A stretch of 38,180 bases of DNA from Clostridiales bacterium (GCA_004556965.1 SFFE01000029.1:1-38180); one strand, 5' to 3'; counted from the stretch's first letter, positions 16,293 to 25,295 are shown. Notes: generated by a model from the sequence alone, not told the origin. Made by a program: numbers and translations.

Positions 16293-16514
16293 GTACCGTA
16301 CCCGCGTCTGAACGCGTGCGTCCGGCGGCATATTCCCCGCCGTCCCGCCATAAGATGTGGCAGTATCCTCAGACTGTAACCGTCCGGTTCTTCAGTAATT
16401 TATTGTGAATTTCATAACACCGTCAGAATATCTAAATTTTGTGCAAATTTTGGGGTTCAAATTCGAGACTTCGTCGAAAATGAACAGAGTATGAACAGAA
16501 TCGCTCAAAAACTG

Positions 16515-16543
16515 TTGCGATTTTTTCAAAATTAGTGTAAATT
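16515..16543 (+). promoter_or_regulatory. Promoter of NSS symporter gene
   Basis: TTGCGA (16515-16520), 17 bp, TAAATT (16538-16543). Transcription would start near 16550, just before the folded leader. Confidence 0.5.
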
Positions 16544-16556
16544 AACAAATATCTTA

Positions 16557-16628
16557 AGTTCTCTCCGGCGTGGTTGTGGAAGAAACGGACAAAGCGGTTA
16601 TGGTCCGTTTGACCCACCGGGGAGAATT
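16557..16628 (+). ncRNA. Structured 5' leader of NSS symporter mRNA (candidate cis-regulatory RNA)
   Basis: An outer stem pairs TTCTCTCCGG(CG)TGG (16559-16573) with CCACCGGGGAGAA (16614-16626) using one G-U pair and a 2-nt bulge. An inner perfect 8-bp stem pairs AAACGGAC (16583-16590) with GTCCGTTT (16603-16610). The structure ends about 35 nt before the ribosome binding site (GGAGGA). I do not recognise it as a named riboswitch class; regulation by the transported solute is a guess. Confidence 0.45.
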
Positions 16629-16674
16629 GGGAAGAGCAAACGTGAAAAATATTGAAATTGGAGGAAAAGCAAAC

Positions 16675-18135
16675 ATGGTTGAAGAAAACAAACGCGGTTC
16701 ATTTGGCAGTAATATCGGCTTCTTGCTGTCTGCCATCGGTTCCGCCGTCGGCCTCGGCAACATCTGGGGCTTCCCGTATAAAATGGGCAAGAGCGGCGGC
16801 TTCACATTCCTGCTGGTTTACCTCGCGCTGGCCGTTTTCGTCGGCTTTGCGATCATGCTCGGCGAGCTGGCGCTCGGCCGCAAGACCGGCTACGGCCCGG
16901 TAAATGCATACAAGGCGATCACGCAAAAGAAGGGTTTCAGATGGATCGGCTGGCTGGCGATTGTCGCCCCGTTCCTCATCATGACTTTCTACTCCGTCCT
17001 CGGCGGCTACTGCATCTACTACATCGCGATCAACCTCATCGGTCTCTGCACCGGCACCATGCCGGACAGCAGCTCCTTCGGCGCGATGCTCACGAACCCG
17101 TGGCTCAGCATCGGCATCATGGTGCTGTTCATGGTCATCTGCTTCCTGATCAACCTCGGCGGCGTTGACGGCGGCATCGAGAAGTTCAACAAGATCGGCA
17201 TGCCCGCGCTGTTCGTCATGCTCGTCATCATCATTGTCCGCGCCTGGACGCTCCCGCACGCATCCGAAGGCCTGAAGTTCATGTTCGTCCCCGGCTACGC
17301 TGTGAAGGGCGGCTTCATTGAGGAGGCGCCGGGCGTCATGTCCGTCCTGGCGACCGCCGGCGGCCAGATGTTCTTCTCCCTGTCCCTCGCCATGGGCGCC
17401 ATGATCACCTACGGCTCCTATCTGGATAAGGGCGAGAACCTCCCGAAGAACTCCGTCATCATCGTCATCGCCGATACCATCGTCGCCATCATGGCTGGTC
17501 TCGCCGTTATCCCGGCGGCTGTTGCCAACGGCATTGCGAAGGGCATCCCCGTGGGCGACATCAAACTCGGCGGCCCGTCCCTCCTGTTCGCAACGCTGCA
17601 GGACGTGTTCCATGACATGGGCGCCATCGGCGGCATCTTCGGCACCATCTTCTACATCCTCGTTCTCATCGCGGCCATTTCCTCCGCCATCTCCCTGATC
17701 GAAGCGGTCTCCGTCACGTTCATCGACCGCGCCAGCGCAAAGGGTCATGAGACGAACCGCGCGAAGGTTCTCGCAATCGTCTGCCTGGTCATCACGGTTC
17801 TGGCCTGCCTCGTCGCGGCCGACGGTCTCGGCTCCAATGGCATCGCGCCGAAGGATATCTTCCACATCGACTCCAAGGCCGACTGGTGCGCTGACTGGCT
17901 CGACTTCATGGACACCTGGTCTGAAGGCATCGCAATGCCGCTCGGCGCCATGCTCATGTCCATCATGATCGGCTGGCAGATCAAGCCGAAGGCATTGTAC
18001 GACGAAATCGGCTCCGGCTACAAGGGCAAGGCGCTCGGCTTCTGGAGCTTCTGCATCAAGTTCATCTGCCCGATCGTCATGTTCTTCGTTCTGCTCGTTC
18101 AGGTCAGCAGCTTCTTCGGCCTCGGCTGGTTCTAA
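16675..18135 (+). CDS. Sodium-dependent transporter, NSS/SNF family
   Basis: This 486-residue polytopic membrane protein starts with the family hallmark in helix 1 (FLLSAIGSAVGLGNIWGFPY), which carries the unwound sodium and substrate-binding stretch. About 11-12 hydrophobic segments follow, with GGQMFFSLSLAMGAMITYGSY as helix 6 and the SAISLIEAVS block as helix 8. Bacterial relatives (LeuT, MhsT, TnaT) import neutral or aromatic amino acids with sodium; the substrate here cannot be read from sequence. The start at 16675 follows GGAGGA; an in-frame GTG at 16570 lies in the folded leader and has no ribosome binding site. Monocistronic. Confidence 0.93.
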   Translation: MVEENKRGSFGSNIGFLLSAIGSAVGLGNIWGFPYKMGKSGGFTFLLVYLALAVFVGFAIMLGELALGRKTGYGPVNAYKAITQKKGFRWIGWLAIVAPFLIMTFYSVLGGYCIYYIAINLIGLCTGTMPDSSSFGAMLTNPWLSIGIMVLFMVICFLINLGGVDGGIEKFNKIGMPALFVMLVIIIVRAWTLPHASEGLKFMFVPGYAVKGGFIEEAPGVMSVLATAGGQMFFSLSLAMGAMITYGSYLDKGENLPKNSVIIVIADTIVAIMAGLAVIPAAVANGIAKGIPVGDIKLGGPSLLFATLQDVFHDMGAIGGIFGTIFYILVLIAAISSAISLIEAVSVTFIDRASAKGHETNRAKVLAIVCLVITVLACLVAADGLGSNGIAPKDIFHIDSKADWCADWLDFMDTWSEGIAMPLGAMLMSIMIGWQIKPKALYDEIGSGYKGKALGFWSFCIKFICPIVMFFVLLVQVSSFFGLGWF

Positions 18136-18170
18136 CGGCAAGGAAGTTCTCTTTCCACAAAGCAACCGCA

Positions 18171-18200
18171 ACCGGCAGCCTTCATGGCTGCCGGTTTTTG
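18171..18200 (+). terminator. Terminator of NSS symporter gene
   Basis: A 10-bp stem (ACCGGCAGCC at 18171-18180 with GGCTGCCGGT at 18186-18195) is followed by TTTTG. Confidence 0.88.
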
Positions 18201-18203
18201 TAT

Positions 18204-18415
18204 GGCAAAGGCCACTCGCTGAGCGAGTGGCCTTTGCCCGTTTCTCTTAGCAAAACCGAAACCGATATTTCGGCCTTTTGGCTGTCGCGCCTCATACGCA
18301 CCCCCGCATTTCCCAGACGCAAGATTGACTTGCGTCTGGGAAAGGAAGAACGGGGAAGCGGACATGGAGACGTCGCGTTTACGCAGCGGCGAAATGCAGT
18401 GCGCCCGTTCTGACG
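18204..18415 (-). repeat. Mosaic intergenic repeat, copy R5, with long palindromes
   Basis: 18204-18238 is a 17-bp near-perfect palindrome around AAGGCCACTCGCTGAGCG. 18256-18278 is a decayed AAAACCGAAAC/TTTCGGCCTTTT hairpin. 18309-18343 is a 15-bp stem (TTTCCCAGACGCAAG with CTTGCGTCTGGGAAA) corresponding to the variable hairpin of the 23271-23330 copy. The unit ends GCGCCCGTTCTGACGC, 3 bp from the tadA stop codon. There is no T run, so only weak termination of tadA is expected. Confidence 0.8.
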
Positions 18416-18417
18416 CA

Positions 18418-18864
18418 TTATCGCAGCTTCTCGAAGAACTGCCGCAGCAGCGCGGCGCACGCATCCGCCAGCACGCCGCCATAGATAGCCGGGTGGTGGC
18501 CGTAGCGCTCCTCGAACAGGTTCAGCACGCTGCCGCACGATCCGAAATTTGGCTCCTTCGCGCCGTAGACGACGACCGGCACGCGCGCATTGATAATCGC
18601 GCCCGCGCACATGGGGCACGGCTCGAGCGTGACATACAGCGTGCAGCCGTCGAGCCGCCACGTGCCCAGCGCGGCGCACGCTTCGCCGATGGCCTCGATC
18701 TCGGCGTGCGCATCGGCGCGGTGCGTCTCCTCACGCCGGTTGCGCCCCGTGCCGATCACGCGCCCCAGCGCGTCCGCGATCACACAGCCGACCGGCACCT
18801 CGCCGCACGCCGCCGCCTCGCGCGCCAGAATGAGCGCCTGCCGCATATAGTCCTCACGCTCCAT
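18418..18864 (-). CDS. tadA: tRNA-specific adenosine-34 deaminase TadA
   Basis: This 148-residue zinc enzyme converts A34 to inosine in tRNA-Arg(ACG). His53 and Glu55 lie in DAHAEIEAI and Cys83/Cys86 in EPCPMCAGAI, the complete zinc and proton-shuttle set. The sequence NFGSCGSVLNLFEERYGHHP is also typical of TadA. The start at 18864 follows GGGAGGA; an upstream in-frame ATG at 18909 is not needed. It is flanked on both sides by mosaic repeats. Confidence 0.95.
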   Translation of the reverse strand: MEREDYMRQALILAREAAACGEVPVGCVIADALGRVIGTGRNRREETHRADAHAEIEAIGEACAALGTWRLDGCTLYVTLEPCPMCAGAIINARVPVVVYGAKEPNFGSCGSVLNLFEERYGHHPAIYGGVLADACAALLRQFFEKLR

Positions 18865-18889
18865 CGTACATCCTCCCTGCGTACTCACA

Positions 18890-19104
18890 AGCTCCGTATC
18901 ACGCGCCACCGTGTAAACACGCTGTCTTGTTCACTCCGCTGCTCGTCCTTCCAAAACCGAAACATCAGTTTCGGTTTTGTTAAGGAGGAACGGGGAAATG
19001 GACAAGGTGAATTGCCGCGCAGCGGCAAGAGAGGGTGGTCTGGACCATGTGGAGCTTTCCCGCTTGCTGGAAAAGCGGAACGCAATGCGCCCATTCTGAC
19101 GCCG
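18890..19104 (-). repeat. Mosaic intergenic repeat, copy R6
   Basis: It contains CACAAGCTCCGTATCAC, the CCGTGTAAACACG module, CTGCTCGTCCTT, the palindrome AAAACCGAAACATC/AGTTTCGGTTTT (18955-18980), the side hairpin TTGCCGC-GCA-GCGGCAA near 19010-19026, and the terminus GCGCCCATTCTGACGCC. It is the same module order as 20709-20930. With the hairpin at 19141 it fills the 364-bp gap between tadA and pta. Confidence 0.83.
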
Positions 19105-19140
19105 TGCGGTGGAAAAAATACTTCTCGGCCTACAAACGTG

Positions 19141-19169
19141 CGAGCTGTCCACCTTTGGCGGACAGCTCG
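19141..19169. repeat. Isolated 10-bp hairpin
   Basis: CGAGCTGTCC (19141-19150) pairs with GGACAGCTCG (19160-19169) around the loop ACCTTTGGC. There is no T run; the role is unknown. It lies between repeat R6 and the pta terminator. Confidence 0.6.
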
Positions 19170-19199
19170 TGCGCTGCGGTAGGCCGCGATCCCCTCTTC

Positions 19200-19221
19200 A
19201 AAAAAGTGCTTGCACTTTTTT
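19200..19221 (-). terminator. Terminator of pta
   Basis: The stem AAAAAAGTGC/GCACTTTTTT has a 2-nt loop. On the minus strand it lies 8 bp past the pta stop codon and ends in a T run. Confidence 0.82.
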
Positions 19222-19228
19222 GACAGCT

Positions 19229-20227
19229 TCAAGCGAGAGCAGCGGTGATGATGGACATCTGGTAGACTTCCTCCGCGTCGCAGCCGCGGGAGAGGTCGTT
19301 GATCGGGGCGTTCAGACCCTGCAGGATCGGGCCGTAGGCCGCGAAGCCGCCCAGACGCTGTGCGATCTTGTAGCCGATGTTGCCGGACTGGATCTCCGGG
19401 AAAATAAACGTATTGGCATAGCCGGCCACCGGGGAGCCGGGGAACTTGAGCTGGCCCACGGTGGGGGACACGGCGGCGTCGAACTGCATCTCGCCGTCCA
19501 CCTTCAGTTCGGGGCACCTGGCCTTCACCTGCTCGGTCGCGCTGCGGACCATGTCCACGGAAGCGCCCTTGCCGGAGCCGTGCGTGGAATACGACAGCAT
19601 GGCGACCTTCGGATCCATGCCGAAGACCTTCGCGGTCTTCGCCGTCTCGATGGCGACCTCGGCGAGCTGGTCGGCGGCCGTCTGGGTCACGTTGCCCTGC
19701 TTGTCCACCTTGTCCTGATAATCAATGTTGATGGCGCAGTCGCCCATGGCGAGCATCTCGTCCCCGCGCACCATGATGAAGCAGGAGGACACCAGCGTGT
19801 TGCCCGGCTTCGTCTTGATGAGCTGCAGCGCGGGACGCACGGTGTCGGCCGTGGAGTAGGTCGCGCCGCCGAGCAGTGCGTCGGCCACGCCCATCTTCAC
19901 GAGCATGGTGCCGAAGTAGTTGCCCTTCTGCAGGTTTGCATGGCAGTCCTCAGGGGTCATCTTGCCCTTGCGCAGCTCGACCATCGTCGCGACCATCTCG
20001 TCCATGCGCTCGTAGGTCGCGGGATCGAGGATCTCCAGACCTTCGATGTCAAAGCCGCCCTTGGCCGCAGCCGCCTTCACGGCTTCGACGTTGCCGACGA
20101 GAACGGGGGTCAGGAAGCCGTCCTTCTTCAGGCGGGCGGCCGATTCGAGGATGCGCGCGTCGGTGCCCTCGGTGTAGACGATCTTGCGTGGATTGGCTTT
20201 CAGAACTTCAACCAGATTTTCAAACAT
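19229..20227 (-). CDS. pta: Phosphate acetyltransferase
   Basis: This 332-residue cytoplasmic enzyme interconverts acetyl-CoA and acetyl phosphate; with acetate kinase it gives ATP from fermentation. Family blocks are KIVYTEGTDARILESA near the N-terminus, GGATYSTADTVRPALQ, and SPTVGQLKFPGSPVAGYANTFIFPEIQSGNIGYKIAQRLGG near the C-terminus. Length fits the short single-domain type, without the DRTGG and regulatory N-terminal domains of the E. coli enzyme. The start at 20227 follows GGAGGACAAT. No acetate kinase gene is adjacent in this window. Confidence 0.94.
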   Translation of the reverse strand: MFENLVEVLKANPRKIVYTEGTDARILESAARLKKDGFLTPVLVGNVEAVKAAAAKGGFDIEGLEILDPATYERMDEMVATMVELRKGKMTPEDCHANLQKGNYFGTMLVKMGVADALLGGATYSTADTVRPALQLIKTKPGNTLVSSCFIMVRGDEMLAMGDCAINIDYQDKVDKQGNVTQTAADQLAEVAIETAKTAKVFGMDPKVAMLSYSTHGSGKGASVDMVRSATEQVKARCPELKVDGEMQFDAAVSPTVGQLKFPGSPVAGYANTFIFPEIQSGNIGYKIAQRLGGFAAYGPILQGLNAPINDLSRGCDAEEVYQMSIITAALA

Positions 20228-20286
20228 AATATTGTCCTCCGATACAGATGATTTTCGGTATGTTGCCTGATGTTTCACAATTTTAT

Positions 20287-20315
20287 AGTGTAACACCACC
20301 TGCTGCGTTTTTCAA
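20287..20315 (-). promoter_or_regulatory. Promoter of pta
   Basis: On the minus strand TTGAAA (20315-20310), 17 bp, TACACT (20292-20287). It faces away from the XRE gene promoter at 20338. Confidence 0.5.
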
Positions 20316-20337
20316 GGGAGAATCGACCATTTTCCTG

Positions 20338-20366
20338 TTTACAAACGAAAGCGGGGACGGTATAAT
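20338..20366 (+). promoter_or_regulatory. Promoter of XRE regulator gene
   Basis: TTTACA (20338-20343), 17 bp, TATAAT (20361-20366), 37 bp before the start codon. The two divergent promoters (pta and this) are only about 20 bp apart, so the regulator could act on both; this is inference. Confidence 0.75.
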
Positions 20367-20403
20367 ACAGCCAGTAATCAGAACAGGAACTGGAGGGGCG
20401 TGC

Positions 20404-20718
20404 ATGGAACGCAATTTTTCGACCGTCATGTCCGAGCTGCGCCATGCGCGCGGATTGTCGCAGCGCGCGGTTGCGGCGGATCTGAAGATCAGTCAGGCGC
20501 TGCTGTCGCACTATGAAAACGGCGCGCGCGAGCCGGGGCTGGCATTTGTGTGCAAGGCGTGCGACTATTACGGTGTGAGCGCGGACTATATGCTTGGCCG
20601 CACGGACGCGCCCGGCCGGGGCGCAGAGCAGCTGGAAACGCTGCGCGCGCTCATCGGCGAGCTGCGCAACGCCGCCGAGCGCGCCGAGGAGACGCTCGAC
20701 GCACTGACGTCAGAATGA
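20404..20718 (+). CDS. XRE-family transcriptional regulator
   Basis: This 104-residue protein has a Cro/CI-type helix-turn-helix at about residues 5-60 (LRHARGLSQRAVAADLKISQALLSHYENGAREPG), then the conserved YYGVSADYMLGRTD and a C-terminal amphipathic helix (ELRNAAERAEETLD) that could dimerise. The start follows TGGAGGGG. The end SE-stop (TCAGAATGA) is formed by the first bases of a mosaic repeat. The target is unknown; it is divergent from pta. Confidence 0.88.
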   Translation: MERNFSTVMSELRHARGLSQRAVAADLKISQALLSHYENGAREPGLAFVCKACDYYGVSADYMLGRTDAPGRGAEQLETLRALIGELRNAAERAEETLDALTSE

Positions 20719-20972
20719 ACGCGCTCGCGTCTTCACAAGCTCCGCATCACTCGTCCCCGTGTAAACACGCGGACTCGTTCGCTTTGCTGCTCGTCCTTTC
20801 AAAACCGAAACATCGTTTCGGTTTTGGGAGGAGAAACGGAGGAGCGGCTGTGGAGCTTTCCGGCTTGCCCGGGAAGCGGAATGGAGCGAGTCCGTTTGGA
20901 CGCTATCCGCTTCTTCATTCTTCCTTACCCGGCCGCAGGTCGAGCCTGCGTCCGGGGGATGCGGGGTGCGGC
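20709..20972 (+). repeat. Mosaic intergenic repeat, copy R7 (most complete)
   Basis: It starts GTCAGAATGAACGCGCT, overlapping the XRE stop codon. In order it holds CACAAGCTCCGCATCACTCG, CCGTGTAAACACG, CTGCTCGTCC, the palindrome AAAACCGAAACATCGTTTCGGTTTT at 20803-20826, GAGAAACGGAGGAGCGG, GGAGCTTTCCGGCTTGCCCGGG, the TCCGCTTCTTCATTCTTCCT module, the variable hairpin CCCGGCCGCAGG-TCGA-GCCTGCGTCCGGG, and ATGCGGGGTGCG. Together with the lepA duplication it accounts for the 550-bp gap before lepA. Confidence 0.88.
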
Positions 20973-21059
20973 TGGAAACGGTGCCGCCTCTGTAGGGGCC
21001 GATGCCTACACGCCCCGCTCCAATATTATGTTAACCATCTCACATAAGGAGTTCCTATT

Positions 21060-21122
21060 ATGATCCCACAAGACCACATCCGGAATTTCTCCATCATCGC
21101 CCACATTGACCACGGCAAATCC
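21060..21122 (+). repeat. 63-bp direct repeat, copy 1 (original lepA start)
   Basis: It is identical over all 63 bp to 21271-21333 and carries the lepA start codon and first 21 codons. It is preceded by AAGGAG with normal spacing, so this is probably the original lepA start site. Confidence 0.95.
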
Positions 21123-21254
21123 TTCCCCACAGAATTCCATTCTGCGGGGACCCCTTTCCATTGGATTTGCGGCCGCCACGTACACGCCGCGGCGGCCTGC
21201 GCGGCACTCGCCGCGCCCCGCCTTGCGGGGTTCCCCAGCGTGGATTTGCCTTGA
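21060..21254 (+). pseudogene. Truncated lepA start fragment (64-codon leader ORF)
   Basis: This ORF begins with the first 21 residues of LepA (MIPQDHIRNFSIIAHIDHGK plus Ser), then runs out of frame of any lepA sequence through a 148-bp insert and stops at TGA 21252-21254. It keeps the G1/P-loop part HIDHGKS but nothing further. The stop lies directly before the AAAGGAG of the intact lepA, so ribosomes finishing this leader could re-initiate there. Most likely a by-product of the insertion, not a functional GTPase. Confidence 0.8.
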
Positions 21255-21270
21255 AAGGAGCTTGCGTTTC
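21123..21270 (+). mobile_element. 148-bp insert between the two lepA start copies
   Basis: The insert holds a near-perfect palindrome TCCCCACAGAAT-TCC-ATTCTGCGGGGA (21124-21150). It also has two imperfect direct repeats (GCGGGGACCCC...GGATTTGCGG and GCGGGGTTCCCC...GGATTTGCC), a G+C-rich core with CCGCGGCGG, and a new AAAGGAG upstream of the second ATG. There is no coding capacity of its own. The flanking 63-bp identical repeats suggest a recent event. Confidence 0.6.
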
Positions 21271-23073
<1,803 letters not shown>

Positions 23074-23074
23074 C

Positions 23075-23170
23075 GTCAGAATGAACGCGCTGCATTCCGC
23101 CGCCGCGCAAGCGCGCCGTCTCCATGTCCGCTTCTTCATTCTTCCTTTCCCGGCCGCAGGTCAAGCCTGC
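23075..23170 (+). repeat. Mosaic intergenic repeat, copy R8a
   Basis: It starts GTCAGAATGAACGCGCTGC right after the lepA stop, with a side hairpin CGCGCAAGCGCG, then GTCCGCTTCTTCATTCTTCCT and the hairpin arm CCGGCCGCAGG-TCAA-GCCTGCG. It is cut short after about 95 bp, so it looks like a truncated copy of 23218-23394. Confidence 0.8.
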
Positions 23171-23217
23171 GTCCCAAAAGGTCGGACAACGGTTTCGGCG
23201 CGCGAACCGCTTGCGGC

Positions 23218-23394
23218 GTCAGAATGAACGCGCTACACTCCATTTCCGCGTAAACGCGAAAATTCCGTATCCGCTTCTTCATTCTTCCTTACCCAGCCGC
23301 AAGTCAAGCTTGCGTCTGGGGAAGGAAGCGTGGAGGAGTGGATATGAAGCTTTCGCCTTCCGGCGAAAGCGCAATGGAACGTGTCCACTCTGAC
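23218..23394 (+). repeat. Mosaic intergenic repeat, copy R8b (complete nested cruciform)
   Basis: The ends are GTCAGAATG and CACTCTGAC. The left arm has a small hairpin (CGCG-TAAA-CGCG, 23247-23258). The centre is CCCAGCCGCAAG-TCAA-CTTGCGTCTGGG (23292-23320). The right arm has a 9-bp hairpin GCTTTCGCC-TTCC-GGCGAAAGC (23349-23370). The arms TATCCGCTTCTTCATTCTTCCTT and GGAAGCGTGGAGGAGTGGATA are partly complementary, so the entire 177 bp can fold into a cross with two side hairpins. It accounts for most of the 480-bp gap between lepA and the next gene. Confidence 0.82.
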
Positions 23395-23556
23395 GCGCTG
23401 CACGAGCAGAAAGAAATGGGGTGGAATAGACCAAGGTGCGTCCCGCAACCGGGTGCCCATATCGTCCCACCGGTACGCACTGCGTTTCGCATCGAAATGC
23501 AGATATGTTATCGCATCCTCAAAATAATTATGTCAACCAAAAAGGAGCCACAAACC

Positions 23557-23808
23557 ATGCTCGAATATGTCTATGACACGCAGCTGCTCATCGAAGGCCA
23601 CGACCTCGACGAGGACGCGATCCACGACTACATCACGCAAAACATCCCCGGCGACTGCCTGCTCGCGGTCGGCGACGAGAGCCTGATTAAGGTTCACTTC
23701 CACACCAACATTCCGTGGAAGGTGCTCGAATACTGCGCCTCGCTCGGCGACATTTTCGACATCGTCGTCGAGAACATGGAGCGCCAGCAAAACGGTCTCA
23801 AGGGTTGA
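23557..23808 (+). CDS. Stand-alone C-terminal domain of DAK/FakA-type kinase
   Basis: This 83-residue protein starts after AAAGGAG. It resembles the extreme C-terminal domain of DAK2/YloV (FakA) proteins: IPGDCLLAVGDESLIKVHFHTNIPWKVLEYCASLGDIFDIVVENME corresponds to the family block GDSLVVVGD...VKVHVHTDNPGEVLEYA. The kinase (DhaL/DAK2) domain and the rest of FakA are missing, so it cannot phosphorylate fatty acids alone. Short homologues annotated as 'kinase to dihydroxyacetone kinase' are known in Clostridia. It overlaps the next gene by TTGA, so the two are probably co-expressed. Function is unknown; ligand binding or partnering with a separate kinase subunit is possible. Confidence 0.78.
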   Translation: MLEYVYDTQLLIEGHDLDEDAIHDYITQNIPGDCLLAVGDESLIKVHFHTNIPWKVLEYCASLGDIFDIVVENMERQQNGLKG

Positions 23809-25220
23809 AGCGCCGCGCCATAAAGCGTCTCGTCCAGTGGCTGCTGCTTGCGGCGCTCGCGTTTCTGCTGTATCTGCTGCTGGGCGCGACGCTGCCGAAT
23901 CTGCACCACAAGGACGTCACGCCGGAGTTTGCCGAACGCTTCGATGCAGGCTCGGTGTATGGCGACGCCGCCGGAACCGAGCGCGCCGCCTATGTCGGCG
24001 ATAACGTGACCGCGCTGGAATACCGGCTGGCGATGATCGAGTCCGCGCAGGACGAGGTCGTGCTCGCCGCGTATGAGTTCTCTGCCGACGAGCCCGGCAC
24101 GGAGGTGCTCTCCGCGCTGCAGGCCGCGGCGGAGCGCGGGGTGCGCGTGCGCGTGCTGGTGGACGGCGTGAGCGCGCAGCTCAGTCTGAAGGGCGACCCC
24201 TGCTTTCAGGCGCTCGCCGGCACGGAAAACGTGCAGATCCGCATTTACAATCCCGTGAACCTCCTGCTGCCGTGGAAGCTGCAATACCGCATGCACGACA
24301 AGTACCTGATCGTGGACGACCGGATGTATCTGCTCGGCGGGCGCAACACGAACCGTTATTTTCTCGGCGCATCGGAAGACCAGAAGAAGGACAGCGAGGT
24401 GTTCGTGTACGAGTCGGACGCGCGCGCGGACGGCTCGCTGCAGGCGCTGCGCGCCTATTTTGAGGAGGTCTGGGCGCTGGACGACTGCCGGGACTACCGC
24501 TGCGCCAAACCGCGCGCGGCAGAGGAGGGCCGCGCCGCGCTGGACGCGCACTATGCCGCGCTGCGGGAGAAATACCCCGACGCCTACCGCGACGGCATGC
24601 TGCTGGAAAACACGGTCGAAACGCGGAAGGTCACGCTGCTGCGCGGCAGCGCCGCGGCGGAAAACAAGCGGCCGGAGGTGTGGCACGCGCTCATGCAGGT
24701 GCTCGCCACCGGGCAGGACGTCACCATCCACACGCCCTATATCATCCTCAGCGACGCGATGGAGCAGGACCTCACCGCCCTCTGCGCCTCGGCGCAGCAG
24801 GTCTCGCTCATCACCAACGCCGTCTCCGGCGGGGCGAACATCTTCGGCTGCGCGGACTATCTCAACGAAAAGGACGCCATCCTCGCCACCGGTGCAATCG
24901 TGTACGAGTACCTCGGCGGCGCCTCCCTGCACACGAAAAACATTTTGGTAGACGACCGGCTGTGCATCATCGGCTCGTTCAATTTCGACATGCGCAGCGC
25001 CTATCTGGACACGGAGCTGATGGTGTGCGTGGATTCGCCGGAGCTGCAGACCGCTCTGCGCGCCGACACCGAGCAGGAGCTGCTCTGCAGCGTCCGCGCC
25101 CAGGCCGGAACGGAAGACGTGCCCGGCGAGCACTATGAGCCGCGCGCGCTCACCGCCGGGAAACAGGTGCTCTACGGCATCCTGCGCATCCTCATCCGCC
25201 CGTTCCGCTGTCTGCTGTAG
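23805..25220 (+). CDS. Phospholipase D-like / cardiolipin synthase-like protein
   Basis: This 471-residue protein has an N-terminal transmembrane segment (VQWLLLAALAFLLYLLLGA, residues about 10-28) and two PLD active-site motifs. These are HDKYLIVDD at about residue 164 and HTKNILVDD at about residue 376, each followed by GGRN or GSFN. Two intact HxKx4D motifs indicate a competent transphosphatidylase or phosphodiesterase; cardiolipin synthase is the most likely role given the size and anchor, but the sequence is divergent. I propose TTG at 23805 as the start: it overlaps the previous stop as TTGA and gives a basic N-terminus (KRRAIKR) before the anchor. An in-frame ATG at 23715 lies inside the preceding gene. 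Confidence 0.82.
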   Translation: MKRRAIKRLVQWLLLAALAFLLYLLLGATLPNLHHKDVTPEFAERFDAGSVYGDAAGTERAAYVGDNVTALEYRLAMIESAQDEVVLAAYEFSADEPGTEVLSALQAAAERGVRVRVLVDGVSAQLSLKGDPCFQALAGTENVQIRIYNPVNLLLPWKLQYRMHDKYLIVDDRMYLLGGRNTNRYFLGASEDQKKDSEVFVYESDARADGSLQALRAYFEEVWALDDCRDYRCAKPRAAEEGRAALDAHYAALREKYPDAYRDGMLLENTVETRKVTLLRGSAAAENKRPEVWHALMQVLATGQDVTIHTPYIILSDAMEQDLTALCASAQQVSLITNAVSGGANIFGCADYLNEKDAILATGAIVYEYLGGASLHTKNILVDDRLCIIGSFNFDMRSAYLDTELMVCVDSPELQTALRADTEQELLCSVRAQAGTEDVPGEHYEPRALTAGKQVLYGILRILIRPFRCLL

Positions 25221-25257
25221 CGCTTCGCGGAAAAATATTATGTAAACTTAACATGCA

Positions 25258-25291
25258 AAAAATCACGCACCCGACCGGGTGCGTGATTTTT
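25258..25291. terminator. Bidirectional terminator
   Basis: A 15-bp stem AAAAATCACGCACCC (25258-25272) pairs with 25277-25291 around a 4-nt loop. A/T runs on both sides allow it to end the PLD gene and, on the minus strand, the ilvA-ridA operon. Confidence 0.92.
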
Positions 25292-25295
25292 CTGG

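Noticed and set aside
16570..16674. Longer start of the NSS symporter at GTG 16570
   Set aside because: The extra 35 residues are charged and non-conserved, there is no ribosome binding site, and the sequence coincides with the paired leader structure. ATG 16675 with GGAGGA fits the family.
18204..18238. Rho-independent terminator of tadA
   Set aside because: The palindrome is strong but has no T run on either strand and lies 180 bp beyond the stop, within repeat R5.
23338..23556. N-terminal extension of the FakA-like small protein to 23338
   Set aside because: The extension would be encoded by the mosaic repeat and has no homology; ATG 23557 follows AAAGGAG.
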